Part shown: positions 25,209 through 34,349 of the stretch, piece by piece
How the letters are laid out: each line of letters opens with the position of its first letter
Position numbering within the stretch: the first letter of the stretch is position 1
Source: Kitasatospora sp. SUK 42
GTDB taxonomy: Bacteria > Actinomycetota > Actinomycetes > Streptomycetales > Streptomycetaceae
Direction of reading: 5' to 3'
Length of the DNA: 64,000 nt
Assembly (NCBI RefSeq): GCF_015776785.2
Contig: NZ_LFMD02000002.1
Span: 2,142,768-2,206,767 of the forward strand
Notes under the pieces: generated by a model
The model's input: the letters and a program-made list of their open reading frames with translations, nothing else
Told to the model about the DNA's origin: nothing
Database searches by the model: none
Position numbers and translations under genes: made by a program

Positions 25209-26612
25209 TCAGTCCTGGATGCGCCGCCAGGGCCGGTCCGCCTCCAGCGCGAAGGCGAGCTCCAGCAGCAGCCGCTCCTGCCCGTGCGCGGCCGACAGGT
25301 GCACCCCGATCGGCAGGCCGCCCGGCGCCGCCCCGGTGGGCAGCGCGATGCCCGGGCCGCCGGTCACGTTGTTGACCGGGGTGAAGGCGACGTAGCGCAG
25401 CAGCCGCTCGATCAGCTCGTCGAAGGCCACGTTCGGGCTCAGGTGGCCGATCGGCGGGGTGGTGTGGGCGAGCACCGGGGAGAGGATGGCGTCGTGCTGG
25501 TGGAAGATCCCCGCGTACACCGCCTCGGCCCGTCGCAGCCGTCGCAGCACGCCCGGGGTGCGCGGGAACTCGGACTGGAAGCGGCGGCGCAGCCCGGTGG
25601 TGAGGCCGTCCAGCCTCCCGGCCCGGAAGGACGGGTCGAGCATCAGCCGGCCGGTGAGCGCGATCACCCAGGCGATGTAGCCCCAGTACGCGAGGAAGTC
25701 ACGGGAGAACTCCTCGCCGAACGGCAGGGTGGTCGGCTCGACCAGGTGGCCCATCGCCTCCAGCCGGGCGGCGGTCTCCTCGACGGCCCGGCGGGTCGGC
25801 TCGTCGGTCTTGGCGATCGGCGAGTCCACCACCAGGCCGATCCGCAGCCGGCGCTGCCCCGGGCCCTCGACCAGGCCGAGCGGGGGCAGTTGGGCGCTTC
25901 GGTGGTGGCGCTCGGCGGCGGCGAAGAAGGCGGCGGTGTCGCGCACCGAGCGGGTCAGCACCCCGTCGGTGACGAGGTTGACCGGCAGCTTGCCGCCCTG
26001 CGCGTTGGTCACCAGCCGGCCCCGGGTGGGCTTGAGCCCGACCAGGCCGCAGCAGGCGGCCGGGATGCGGATCGACCCGCCGCCGTCGTTGGCGTGCGCG
26101 ATCGGCACCACGCCGGAGGCCACCAGCGCCGCCGACCCGCCCGAGGAGGCGCCGGCCGAGTGCGAGGGCTTCCAGGGGTTGCGCACCGGCTGGGCGGTGG
26201 CGAACTCGGTCGAGGCGTTCAGGCCGAACTCGGGCAGCCGGGTCTTGCCGAGCACGGCCAGGCCGGTGGCCAGGAACTGGTCGGTGAAGCGCGCGTTGCG
26301 GCGGGCCGGGCGGGCGCGGAAGGCCTCGCTGCCCATGGCGGTCGGCAGTCCGCGCAGGTCCACGTTGTCCTTGAGGAAGGTCGGTACGCCCCACAGCTCG
26401 CCGCCGACGCCCTCCCGGCTGATCCGGGGCCGGTCGTACGAGGCGTGGGCGACGGGCAGCAGCGCACCGTCGATCCGCCCGGCGCGGGCCACGGCGGCCG
26501 CGACCAGCTCCCGCGGGTTCACCTCTTCGGCCCGGACCAGCGCGGCCAGCGCCACCGCGTCGTGCGCGCCGAGGGCGTCGTCGGTGAACGCGTGCGTCCG
26601 CTCGTCGGTCAT
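25209..26612 (-). CDS. Amidase (amidase signature family)
   Basis: The 467-residue enzyme has the Ser-cisSer-Lys machinery: Lys in FLKDNVDLRG near residue 81, the signature SAGASSGGSAALVASGVVP near 152-170 with both serines, and GGSIRIPAACCGLVGLKPTRGR following. It should hydrolyse a carboxamide to acid plus ammonia. The ATG at 26612 has GGGAG six bases upstream. The N-terminus (DDALGAHDAVALAALVRAEE) is typical of actinomycete amidases of the 6-aminohexanoate-cyclic-dimer hydrolase type. The substrate is unknown. Confidence 0.88.
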   Translation of the reverse strand: MTDERTHAFTDDALGAHDAVALAALVRAEEVNPRELVAAAVARAGRIDGALLPVAHASYDRPRISREGVGGELWGVPTFLKDNVDLRGLPTAMGSEAFRARPARRNARFTDQFLATGLAVLGKTRLPEFGLNASTEFATAQPVRNPWKPSHSAGASSGGSAALVASGVVPIAHANDGGGSIRIPAACCGLVGLKPTRGRLVTNAQGGKLPVNLVTDGVLTRSVRDTAAFFAAAERHHRSAQLPPLGLVEGPGQRRLRIGLVVDSPIAKTDEPTRRAVEETAARLEAMGHLVEPTTLPFGEEFSRDFLAYWGYIAWVIALTGRLMLDPSFRAGRLDGLTTGLRRRFQSEFPRTPGVLRRLRRAEAVYAGIFHQHDAILSPVLAHTTPPIGHLSPNVAFDELIERLLRYVAFTPVNNVTGGPGIALPTGAAPGGLPIGVHLSAAHGQERLLLELAFALEADRPWRRIQD

Positions 26613-26890
26613 CCCAACTCCCCGCTCCCCGCCGGACCTTCCGCCGCCCGGCTCGTACTGCCCGGTAGTACCGGCCGGTAATCGCGCCGGGCTCGCAGTG
26701 TAGGCGCGCGGCGCCGCCCTCGGATAGCCCCGGTCGCCGATCGGATCGTCACATCTCCGGCGGCGCACCGGCGTTCGGCACACGCCCCCGCGTTCACGCC
26801 ACCCGCCCCCGGTCCTCGATCGTTTCGGTCGTGGGCGCCGGGATAGATCCCGATCACCACTCGATCCGGCCATCTCCCGAGGTGACGCCC

Positions 26891-28240
26891 GTGCCCACCC
26901 AGTACCGCCCGACCTTCCAGTACACCTCGGCCACCGCCCCCCGCGCGCTCCCCCTCCTCGGCCACGCCCCCGCCCTCCTCCACCACCCGTACGACTTCGT
27001 GGCCGGCCTGGCCGCCCACGGCGACCTCGTCAGACTGCGGCTCGGCCCGCTCGACGCCTACGTCGCCTGCCACCCCGACCTGGTGCGCCAACTGCTCACC
27101 GAGGACCGCACCTACGACAAGGGCGGGCTGATCCTCGACAAGGCCCGCGAGGTCTTCGGCAACGGCCTCGCCACCTGCCCCGCCGCCGACCACCGCCGCC
27201 AGCGCCGGATGCTGCAGCCCGCGTTCCACCGCGACCGGCTGCCCGGCTACGCCGCCATGATGGCCGAGGAGATCGCCGGCACCACCGCCCCCTGGAGCGA
27301 CGGCGACGTGATCGACCTGCCCGCCGCGATGTACCGCCTCACCACCGCCGTCACCGCCCGCTGCCTGTTCGCCGCACACGAACGGGCCGGCTCGCTGCCC
27401 GTCCACGCGTGCATGGACGCGGTCGCCCGCGGCGTCGCCCGGCGGATCATGCTGCCGCTGCCCGGCGCCGACCGGATCCCCACCCCCGGCAACCGCCGCT
27501 TCCGACGCGCCCGGCGCGACCTCCGCGAGATCACCCGCCGCCTGATCGCCGACTACCGCGCCGCCGGCACCGACCACCACGACCTGCTCTCCGTGCTGCT
27601 CAGCACCCGCGACGAGGACGGGCGGGGCCTGTCCGACAACGAGATCCACGACCAGGTCGTCACCTTCCTGCTCGCCGGGATGGAGACCACCGCCGCCACC
27701 CTCTCCTGGGCCTGGACCCTCCTCGCCGCCAACCCGCCCGTACGCGAGCGCCTGCACACCGAGCTCGACACCGTCCTCGACGGCCGCCCCGCCCGCCACG
27801 AGGACCTGCCCTCCCTCCCGCTCACCGGCCGCATCGTCAGCGAGACCCTGCGCCTCCACCCGCCCGCCTGGATCCTCAGCCGCACCGTCACCGCCGACAC
27901 CGAACTCGGCGGCCACCGCGTCCCGGCCGGCGCCACCATCCTCTACAGCCCCTACCTGCTGCACCGCCGCGCCGACCTCTTCCCCCACCCCGGCCGCTTC
28001 GACCCCGACCGCTGGCTCACCACCGCCCGCCCCGCCCCCGGCACCTACACCCCCTTCGGCCTCGGCGCCCGCCGCTGCATCGGCGACACCTTCGGCACCA
28101 CCGAAGCCGCCCTCGCCATCGCCACCATCGCCTCCCGCTGGACCGTCACCCCCACCCCCCACCAGTCCGTCCGCCCCCACCGCAGCTCCTCCCTCTCCCC
28201 CCGCCCCTTCACGGCGACCCTCACCCGCCGGGCGAGGTGA
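26891..28240 (+). CDS. Cytochrome P450
   Basis: The 449-residue P450 has the I-helix oxygen motif LLAGMETTAAT near residue 262, the K-helix ETLRLHP near 317 and the heme loop FGLGARRCIGD with the Cys ligand near residue 390. It looks most like the pentalenene-oxygenase (PtlI/CYP183) group and its relatives, but no terpene synthase or ferredoxin gene is nearby. I place the start at GTG 26891, seven bases after GAGGTGA; GTG 26882 is an alternative. Toward the 3' end the coding strand is strikingly rich in C and poor in G compared with its neighbours. Confidence 0.88.
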   Translation: MPTQYRPTFQYTSATAPRALPLLGHAPALLHHPYDFVAGLAAHGDLVRLRLGPLDAYVACHPDLVRQLLTEDRTYDKGGLILDKAREVFGNGLATCPAADHRRQRRMLQPAFHRDRLPGYAAMMAEEIAGTTAPWSDGDVIDLPAAMYRLTTAVTARCLFAAHERAGSLPVHACMDAVARGVARRIMLPLPGADRIPTPGNRRFRRARRDLREITRRLIADYRAAGTDHHDLLSVLLSTRDEDGRGLSDNEIHDQVVTFLLAGMETTAATLSWAWTLLAANPPVRERLHTELDTVLDGRPARHEDLPSLPLTGRIVSETLRLHPPAWILSRTVTADTELGGHRVPAGATILYSPYLLHRRADLFPHPGRFDPDRWLTTARPAPGTYTPFGLGARRCIGDTFGTTEAALAIATIASRWTVTPTPHQSVRPHRSSSLSPRPFTATLTRRAR

Positions 28241-28344
28241 GGGCAGCCGCCTCGGCGTTCATCGGACTTCGGTACTGTCCCGGCGTGGCCGGCCGCACCG
28301 AGGGCGGCCGGAACCATGCCGTCGGACCGGGACACCGTCAGAAC

Positions 28345-29067
28345 ATGAACGCTCGAAACCCGTTGGGGCTCCTGGCCGGGCTGCTGCGCGCCGTCCGGCG
28401 GTATCCGCGCCGCTCGCCGCTGACGCTCGGCTTCGTCGGGCTGCTCCTGCTCGGCCACGTCTGGATCGCGTACGGGCTCTCCGAGGAACGGGCCGACACG
28501 GTGCGGGCCTACATCAGCACCAACCTGGACAACCTCCACGACCATCCGGTCCGCGCGCTGTTCAGCAGCGCGCTGCTGTTCGACGGCACGCTCGCCGACG
28601 TCCTCTCGACCGGCTTCGGCTCGACGATGATCACCCTGGGCCTCGGCGTCTGCGTCAGCCTGGCCTGGGTCGAGCACCGCTACGGGAAGCTGCGGGCCGT
28701 CGCCGTGTTCCTCGCCGGACACATCGGCGCCACGCTCGTCACCGCCGTGGTCATCCTGCTGGCGCTGCACGAGGGCTGGTACCCGGAGGACGTCCGCCAG
28801 GCCTCGGACTACGGCATCAGCTACGGCGCCCAGGCCGCCCTCGCGCTCGCCGTCCTCGCCCTGCCCCGCCGGGCCCGGCTGCCCTGGGCCCTCTTCGTGA
28901 TCGCCTGGCCGCTCGGCGGCGGCGGTGGCCACTGGCCGGGCCCGCTGCCGGAGTTCACCACCGTCGGCCACCTGCTCGCCGCCGCCATCGGCTTCGCCCT
29001 GGCGGCGGCCCCGGCCGCGCGCCGCCGCCGGACCGACTCCCTCGCCACCGCGGGCACGAACACCTGA
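28345..29067 (+). CDS. Rhomboid-like integral membrane protein
   Basis: The 240-residue protein has about six membrane segments. The fourth-to-fifth region carries ASDYGISYGAQAALALAV, resembling the rhomboid GxSx active-serine segment, and the last membrane segment has VGHLLAAAIGFALAAA with the expected His. The GH-containing early segment (LLLLGHVWIAY) also fits. It may be a rhomboid-fold intramembrane protease or an inactive relative. A TACTGT -10-like box lies near 28272, and the 104-base gap suggests a transcript separate from the P450 gene. Confidence 0.7.
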   Translation: MNARNPLGLLAGLLRAVRRYPRRSPLTLGFVGLLLLGHVWIAYGLSEERADTVRAYISTNLDNLHDHPVRALFSSALLFDGTLADVLSTGFGSTMITLGLGVCVSLAWVEHRYGKLRAVAVFLAGHIGATLVTAVVILLALHEGWYPEDVRQASDYGISYGAQAALALAVLALPRRARLPWALFVIAWPLGGGGGHWPGPLPEFTTVGHLLAAAIGFALAAAPAARRRRTDSLATAGTNT

Positions 29068-29090
29068 GGGCCCGGGCCGCCGAGCAGGCC

Positions 29091-29666
29091 TTACGGCCGG
29101 CGGTCGGCGGCGATCTCGGCCAGCAGCCGCTCGATCGCCGCCAGCCGCTCCCGCAGCTCCTCCAGGTCGCCCCGGGTGGCGCTCTGCTCGCTGCCCTTCA
29201 GGGTGACCAGCAGCTGCCCGTCCGGCTCCAGCCGGGCCCGGGCGACACCGCTGACGTTGTCCCCGTTCTGGAGCCGGATCGCGTGCTCCAGCTCGGACGG
29301 GCGCAGCGCCAGGTCGTGCAGCGCTCCGGGCACCAGCTTGCCGTCCCGGACGACGGTGGTGGCCGTGCCCTCCAGGAAGCGGGCGGCGCGCGGGTCGCGG
29401 GCGAGCCAGCGGGTGACGCCGGAGTTCACCGCGACCAGGGTCACCGCCCCGATCACGCCGCCGAGCAGGCTGTTGTCGTTGCCGATGATCGCGTTCTGCA
29501 CCACGTTGGACAGCAGGAACACGACCACCATGTCGAAGGTGTTCAGCCCCGCCAGCCCGCGCTTCCCCGCGAGCCGGAACAGGATCAGGATCAGCGCGTA
29601 GACGGCGATCGTACGGAGGACCTTCTCCACGATCGGAATCTGGACGGCCATCAGGTCATGCCACAT
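29091..29666 (-). CDS. DUF421 domain membrane protein (YetF/YdfR-like)
   Basis: The 191-residue protein has three N-terminal membrane segments and the family signature VYALILILFRLAGKRGLAGLNTFDMVV in part near residue 25, followed by a soluble C-terminal domain with VRDGKLVPGALHDLALRPSELEHAIR and a final coiled-coil-like Leu/Glu/Arg stretch. The function of the family is unknown, with links to spore and envelope physiology. I use the ATG at 29666, which has GGAGGAG about 10 bases upstream. Confidence 0.85.
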   Translation of the reverse strand: MWHDLMAVQIPIVEKVLRTIAVYALILILFRLAGKRGLAGLNTFDMVVVFLLSNVVQNAIIGNDNSLLGGVIGAVTLVAVNSGVTRWLARDPRAARFLEGTATTVVRDGKLVPGALHDLALRPSELEHAIRLQNGDNVSGVARARLEPDGQLLVTLKGSEQSATRGDLEELRERLAAIERLLAEIAADRRP

Positions 29667-29730
29667 GTGCCCCGCTCCTCCCACCGCGGCCCTGCGGCCG
29701 CGGGCTCCTCGAAACGGGGCCGACGCTACG

Positions 29731-30525
29731 CTACCCGCGCCGCTTGGGCTTCCCCCGCCGGGCGGCGGCCGCTCCCCGGCCGCTCCCCGCCGCCTTCGGC
29801 TTCTGCCCGCCCGACCTCGGCTGCCCGCCGGCCTTCTGCGTCTGGGGCTTGCGCTGCGGCGCCGCCTTCTTCTTCGCCGAGCCGGCCGGAGCGGCCTCCT
29901 GCCCGGCCCCGCGCCCGCGCGAGCTGTTGACCGTACGCCCGCGGACGATCCCGATGAACTCCTCCACCAGGTCCGTCGTCCGCTCCTGCGGCCAGGACAG
30001 CGCCACCTGGGACTGCGGCGCCTCGACCACCGGCCGGTAGGTGAGGTCCCGCCGGTGGTGCAGCCGGGCCAGCGACTGCGGCACCAGCAGCACGCCGACG
30101 TTGGCCGCCACCAGTTCGATCGCGTCCGCCGTGGTCTCCGGGCGCGAGATGGCGGGGCGCCCGGGCAGCGCGTCGGCGGCCCAGCCGAGGGTGTCGTCGA
30201 GCGGGTGGAAGACCACGTCCTCGGCGAGGTCGCCGAGGGTGACCTCCTCGGCGGCGGCCAGCCAGTGGTCCTTGGGGAAGACCACCACGGTGGTCTCGGT
30301 GTACAGCGGGATGGCGCTGAGCACGTCCTTGTCGACCGGCAGCCGGACCAGCCCGGCGTCCGCCGTGCCCTCCCGCAGGGTGCGCTCGCCGTCGGCGGCG
30401 GCCACCGCGAGGAGGTCGAGCGGTACGTCCGGGAGCCGCTCGCCCCAGACCCGGGCCCATTTGCCGGGGGTCACGCCCGGGACGTACGCGAGCCGGAAGG
30501 ACGGGTTCACCTGCATGTCTGTCAC
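29731..30525 (-). CDS. LysR-type substrate-binding domain protein without a DNA-binding domain
   Basis: The 264-residue protein matches only the effector-binding half of LysR regulators (FRLAYVPGVTPGKWARVWGE, then LPLYTE-like strands and VAANVGVLLVPQSLARLHHR). There is no helix-turn-helix. Residues from about 195 onward form a very basic low-complexity tail rich in Lys, Arg, Ala, Pro and Gly, which could bind nucleic acid non-specifically. GTG 30525 or ATG 30516 is the start. It is divergent from the DUF5997 gene with 58 bases between; I recall this pairing in other streptomycetes. Confidence 0.8.
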   Translation of the reverse strand: MTDMQVNPSFRLAYVPGVTPGKWARVWGERLPDVPLDLLAVAAADGERTLREGTADAGLVRLPVDKDVLSAIPLYTETTVVVFPKDHWLAAAEEVTLGDLAEDVVFHPLDDTLGWAADALPGRPAISRPETTADAIELVAANVGVLLVPQSLARLHHRRDLTYRPVVEAPQSQVALSWPQERTTDLVEEFIGIVRGRTVNSSRGRGAGQEAAPAGSAKKKAAPQRKPQTQKAGGQPRSGGQKPKAAGSGRGAAAARRGKPKRRG

Positions 30526-30583
30526 AGGGCAAGGCTACCGACCGTGACCGGGAGCGCCCGCGCACTCCCTTACCCTTGTCCGT

Positions 30584-30994
30584 ATGACATCGCTCAAGCA
30601 GAAGACCAGCCAGACCATGAAGCCGGCCACGGCGGCCAAGAAGCTGGGGATCTACCTCGACGCGGCGCCGACCGACTTCCAGGAGGGCGTGGTCTCCCGC
30701 GAGGAGCTGAACGCGCTGCAGGCCGAGCCGCCGCAGTGGCTCCAGGAGCTGCGCAAGAACGGCCCGCACCCGCGCCCGGTGGTCGCCGCCAAGCTCGGTG
30801 TGTCGATCTCCGGCCTGGCCCGGGGCGGCGTGACCGAGGCGCTCACCACCGACGAGATCGAGGCGATCAAGGCCGAGAACCCGCTCTGGCTCCAGCACGA
30901 GCGCGCCAACCAGGTGGACGTCCGCAAGGAGGCCGTCCGGATCAAGGAGAAGCACGAGAAGGAGGCCGTCGCGAAGGCCGCCAAGCAGGCCTGA
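30584..30994 (+). CDS. DUF5997 family protein
   Basis: The 136-residue soluble protein has MKPATAAKKLGIYLDAAPTDFQ near its start and two related halves around PQWLQELRKNGPHPRPVVAAKLG and PLWLQHERANQVDVRKEAV, then a highly charged helical tail. The pattern (AAKLGVSISGLARGG) suggests a small helical fold that may contact DNA. ATG 30584 lies 7 bases after TACCCT, so it is probably leaderless. The function is unknown. Confidence 0.82.
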   Translation: MTSLKQKTSQTMKPATAAKKLGIYLDAAPTDFQEGVVSREELNALQAEPPQWLQELRKNGPHPRPVVAAKLGVSISGLARGGVTEALTTDEIEAIKAENPLWLQHERANQVDVRKEAVRIKEKHEKEAVAKAAKQA

Positions 30995-31005
30995 GCGCCC
31001 TCCCG

Positions 31006-31120
31006 GGACCGCTGACCTGCCGGACCGCTGACCTGCCGGATCGCGCGCTCCGCCGCCGGTTGTCAGACCCCCGCGCTTGGATGGTGCCGGCGTTCGCCCA
31101 CGGGCGGCGGACGCCGGCAC
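31006..31120. repeat. Tandem 16-bp duplication followed by a strong hairpin
   Basis: GGACCGCTGACCTGCC is repeated exactly at 31006-31021 and 31022-31037. Then GTGCCGGCGT (31084-31093) pairs perfectly with ACGCCGGCAC (31111-31120), enclosing a second stem CGCCC/GGGCG. The nested hairpin probably terminates the DUF5997 transcript before the SDR gene. Confidence 0.6.
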
Positions 31121-31157
31121 GGTCATGAGCACAACCGTACGTACGGGAGGTCAGTGG

Positions 31158-32072
31158 ATGACAGGGGCACTGAACGGTCGGACCGCCCTGGTCGCGGGAG
31201 CGACCAGGGGCGCGGGGCGGGGGATCGCGGTCGAGCTCGGCGCGGCGGGCGCGACGGTGTACGTGACCGGGCGCACCACCCGGGAGCAGCGCTCGGAGTA
31301 CGACCGCCCCGAGACGATCGAGGACACCGCCGAGCTGGTCACCGCGGCGGGTGGCCGGGGCATCGCGGTGCCGACCGACCACCTGGTGCCGTCCCAGGTG
31401 GCCGCCCTGGTGGCGCGGATCGAGGCCGAGCAGGGCCGGCTGGACGTCCTGGTGAACGACATCTGGGGCGGAGAGAAGCTGTTCGGCTGGGACACCCCGG
31501 TCTGGGAGCACGACCTGGACGACGGTCTGCGGCTGCTCCGCCTGGCGGTGGAGACGCACGCGATCACCAGCCACCACGCCCTGCCGCTGCTGCTCCGGAA
31601 CCCGGGCGGCCTGGTGGTGGAGATGACGGACGGCACGGAGGAGTACAACCGCGCCAGGTACCGCAACTCCTTCTTCTACGACCTGGCCAAGGCCTCGGTG
31701 CTGCGGATGGCCTTCTCCCTCGGCCACGAGCTGGGTTCGCGCGGCGCCACCGCCGTGGCGCTCACCCCCGGCTGGATGCGCTCGGAGATCATGCTGGAGC
31801 ACTTCGGCGTGACCGAGGAGAACTGGCGCGACGCGCTGGCCCAGGAGCCGCACTTCGGCATCTCGGAGACCCCGTACTTCGTCGGCCGGGCGGTCGCCGC
31901 GCTGGCCGCCGACCCCGAGGTCGCCCGCTGGAACGGCCAGTCGCTCTCCAGCGGACAGCTCGCCGTGGAGTACGGCTTCACCGACCGGGACGGCAGCCGG
32001 CCGGACAGCTGGCGCTACCTGGTCGAGGTGCAGGAGGCGGGCAAGCCGGCCGCGCCGGAGTCCTACCGCTGA
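31158..32072 (+). CDS. SDR family oxidoreductase
   Basis: The 304-residue protein has the cofactor loop AGATRGAGRG at residues 12-21 and a TGRTTREQ segment suited to NADP(H). The catalytic Tyr-Lys is in YDLAKASV near residue 175; the usual NNAG is replaced by VNDIWGGE. The active-site Ser position is altered (EMTDGT), so it belongs to the divergent group with a short active-site lid. The ATG at 31158 follows GGGAGG by 7 bases. Substrate and partner are unknown. Confidence 0.83.
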   Translation: MTGALNGRTALVAGATRGAGRGIAVELGAAGATVYVTGRTTREQRSEYDRPETIEDTAELVTAAGGRGIAVPTDHLVPSQVAALVARIEAEQGRLDVLVNDIWGGEKLFGWDTPVWEHDLDDGLRLLRLAVETHAITSHHALPLLLRNPGGLVVEMTDGTEEYNRARYRNSFFYDLAKASVLRMAFSLGHELGSRGATAVALTPGWMRSEIMLEHFGVTEENWRDALAQEPHFGISETPYFVGRAVAALAADPEVARWNGQSLSSGQLAVEYGFTDRDGSRPDSWRYLVEVQEAGKPAAPESYR

Positions 32073-32181
32073 TCCACCCGGGAGCACCCGGGCCTCACCG
32101 CTGGGCCCGTCGCGCTGAAACCCCGGCCGGCGGCGGCGCGTTCACCACCTGCGAACGGAACTCCTTTCCCTTCTCAGCGTA

Positions 32182-32211
32182 TTGACCGCGCCGTCGCCGA
32201 CTCCCAATAAT
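32182..32211 (+). promoter_or_regulatory. Sigma-70-like promoter of the DUF885 gene
   Basis: TTGACC (32182-32187) and AATAAT (32206-32211) are 18 bases apart, about 75 bases upstream of the DUF885 start. The -10 box stands out as AT-rich in this GC-rich DNA. Confidence 0.55.
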
Positions 32212-32285
32212 CGGCCCGATCGGGGCGCCCCAGGGAACCCGTGTCGCACGTGTCGCACTGACCCCACCGGACCCGGGAGCGACCC

Positions 32286-34037
32286 ATGAACGACCAGCCG
32301 ACCAGCCCGTCGACCGACCACCCCCACCTCCGTCCTGACTCCCACCCCGACTCCAACACCGACTCCCACGCCGACTCCCACCAGGCCGAACTCGCCTCCC
32401 TCGCCGAGGAGTTCTTCGCCGCCGAGAACCGCCACAACCCCTTCGAAGCCAGCCTCAGCGGAGTCGAGGGCTACGCCCACGAGGTGCCCGACCCGTCCCG
32501 CGCGGCCGCGCTGCGCCACCGCGAGGCGCTCCGGGGTTTCGGGGCGCGGCTGGCGGCGATCCCCCTGGACGGACTGACCGGCGAGGACCGCATCACCCAC
32601 CGGGTGCTCGCCCGCCTGATCGACAACGGCACCGGCCTGATCACCCACGGACTGGCCGACTTCAGCGTCTCCGCGACCATCGTCGCCCCGCACAACGAGG
32701 TGTTCACCTCGCTCGCGATGACCACCGTCGACCAGGAGGGCGCCGACGCCTACCTGGAGCGGCTGGCCGCCCTGCCCGGCTACTTCGACGCCGCCCTGCG
32801 GCGCGCCGTGGAGGCCGCCGCCGAGGGCCGCCGCCCGCTGCGCAGCGGGGTGGACGCCGCCGTCACCCAGCTGGACGGCTACCTCGCCGCCGGCCCGGCC
32901 GCGGACCAGCTGCTGCGCCCGCTCCAGGGCCGCCGGGAGTTCGAGCGGGCCCGGGCGATCGTGCGCGACGGCGTCCGGCCGGCGGTGGCCCGCTACCGGG
33001 GCGGACTCGCCCAGCAGCTGGCACCGGGCGCCCGCCCGGACGAGGAGGCCGGCGTCTGCCACGTGCCCGGCGGCGCCGAGGGCTACGCCGACGCCGTCTC
33101 CCGCTTCACCCGGCCCGGGCTCAGCCCGGAGGAGGTGCACCGGACCGGCCTGGACGCGGTGGCGGCGCTGCGCGAGGAGTTCGCCGAGCTCGGCGGCAAG
33201 GTGCTCGGCCTCTCCGGTACCGACGCCGTCCTGACCGCGCTGCGCGAGGACCGCTCGCTGCGCTTCGGCAGCGCGGCCGAGATCATCGCCCTGGTGGACG
33301 ACGCCCTGGAGCGCGCCCGCCGCGCCTCGGCCGACTGGTTCCACCCGTACCCGATCGCCGACTGCGTGATCAGGGAGATCGACCCGATCGAGGCGGAGAC
33401 CGCGCCGCTGGCCTACTACCAGCCGCCGGGCCCGGGCGGGCTGCCCGGCACGCACTGGATCAACACGCTGCGCCCGGAGAGCCGGTTCAGCTACGAGTAC
33501 GAGGCGATCGCGTTCCACGAGAGCGTGCCCGGCCACCACCTCCAGATCGCCGTCGCACAGACCCTGCACCACCTGCCGGAGTTCCGGCAGAAGCCGAGCG
33601 GCCAGCTGACCGCCCACGTCGAGGGCTGGGGCCTGTACACCGAGCGGCTGGCGGACGAGATGGGCCTGTACGGCTCGGAGCTGTCCCGCCTCGGCATGCT
33701 GTCGATGGACGCGCTGCGGGCGGTGCGCCTGGTGGTGGACACCGGGCTGCACCAGTACGGCTGGTCCCGGGAGCGGGCGATGGCCTTCATGCGGGAGAAC
33801 ACCGCCACGCCCGAGGCCAACGTCCGCAACGAGATCGACCGCTACATCGCCTGGCCGGGCCAGGCCACCGCCTACCTGATCGGGCGGCGGGAGATCGTCC
33901 GGCACCGCGAGCGGGCGCGGGCCGCGCTCGGCGGGCGCTTCGACGTCCGGGAGTTCCACCACCAGCTGATCGGGCACGGCAGCCTGCCGCTGGGGGTGCT
34001 GGACGACCTGATCACCGACTGGATCGCGGCGGGGTAG
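32286..34037 (+). CDS. DUF885 family zinc-metallopeptidase-like protein
   Basis: The 583-residue protein is the full-length DUF885 fold, a mostly helical metallopeptidase-like domain. FHESVPGHHLQ near residue 411 is the family's HExxPGH variant of the zinc site, with EGWGLYTERLADEMG near 453 supplying the third ligand. There is no signal peptide. The N-terminal 35 residues are an imperfect Asp/Ser/His/Pro-rich repeat (DSHPDSNTDSHADSH) and look disordered. The activity is presumed to be peptidase or amidase; the substrate is unknown. The AT-rich promoter at 32182-32211 suggests independent transcription. Confidence 0.85.
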   Translation: MNDQPTSPSTDHPHLRPDSHPDSNTDSHADSHQAELASLAEEFFAAENRHNPFEASLSGVEGYAHEVPDPSRAAALRHREALRGFGARLAAIPLDGLTGEDRITHRVLARLIDNGTGLITHGLADFSVSATIVAPHNEVFTSLAMTTVDQEGADAYLERLAALPGYFDAALRRAVEAAAEGRRPLRSGVDAAVTQLDGYLAAGPAADQLLRPLQGRREFERARAIVRDGVRPAVARYRGGLAQQLAPGARPDEEAGVCHVPGGAEGYADAVSRFTRPGLSPEEVHRTGLDAVAALREEFAELGGKVLGLSGTDAVLTALREDRSLRFGSAAEIIALVDDALERARRASADWFHPYPIADCVIREIDPIEAETAPLAYYQPPGPGGLPGTHWINTLRPESRFSYEYEAIAFHESVPGHHLQIAVAQTLHHLPEFRQKPSGQLTAHVEGWGLYTERLADEMGLYGSELSRLGMLSMDALRAVRLVVDTGLHQYGWSRERAMAFMRENTATPEANVRNEIDRYIAWPGQATAYLIGRREIVRHRERARAALGGRFDVREFHHQLIGHGSLPLGVLDDLITDWIAAG

Positions 34038-34047
34038 CCGCGGGCCC

Positions 34048-34092
34048 GGCCGCCCGCGGCGGGCGGCCCGGCTCGGCTCGGCTCGGCTCGGC
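34048..34092 (+). terminator. Hairpin plus GCTCG pentamer repeats after the DUF885 gene
   Basis: GGCCGCCC (34048-34055) pairs with GGGCGGCC (34061-34068), and GCTCG is then repeated four times in tandem to about 34090. A second small repeat, CTTCAGGCTC, follows. The hairpin is a plausible terminator and the pentamers a slippage-prone simple repeat. Confidence 0.5.
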
Positions 34093-34272
34093 TTCAGGCT
34101 CGGCCCGGCTCCTTCAGGCTCCGTTCGACCACGGATCCTTCATGATGCCGACAGGCACGGAACCCGCCGCGACCCCGGCGGGTGACGTGCCGTCGCGGAA
34201 ACGATTCCGCGCGCCCGTGACGGTCCTCCAGCGCCCGGACGTGGCGTCACCCTTTCGGCCCCCTCGACGCGG

Positions 34273-34278
34273 TAGTGT
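34273..34278 (+). promoter_or_regulatory. -10 box of the lipoprotein gene
   Basis: TAGTGT, preceded by GG, matches the common streptomycete -10 form and lies 71 bases upstream of the GTG start at 34350. A convincing -35 hexamer is not evident. Confidence 0.4.
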
Positions 34279-34349
34279 CCGCTGGCGCGGCCACCGGTGC
34301 ACACCGCCGGCCGGCCGCCCGTCCCATCGCAACGACCTGGAGGAACCCC

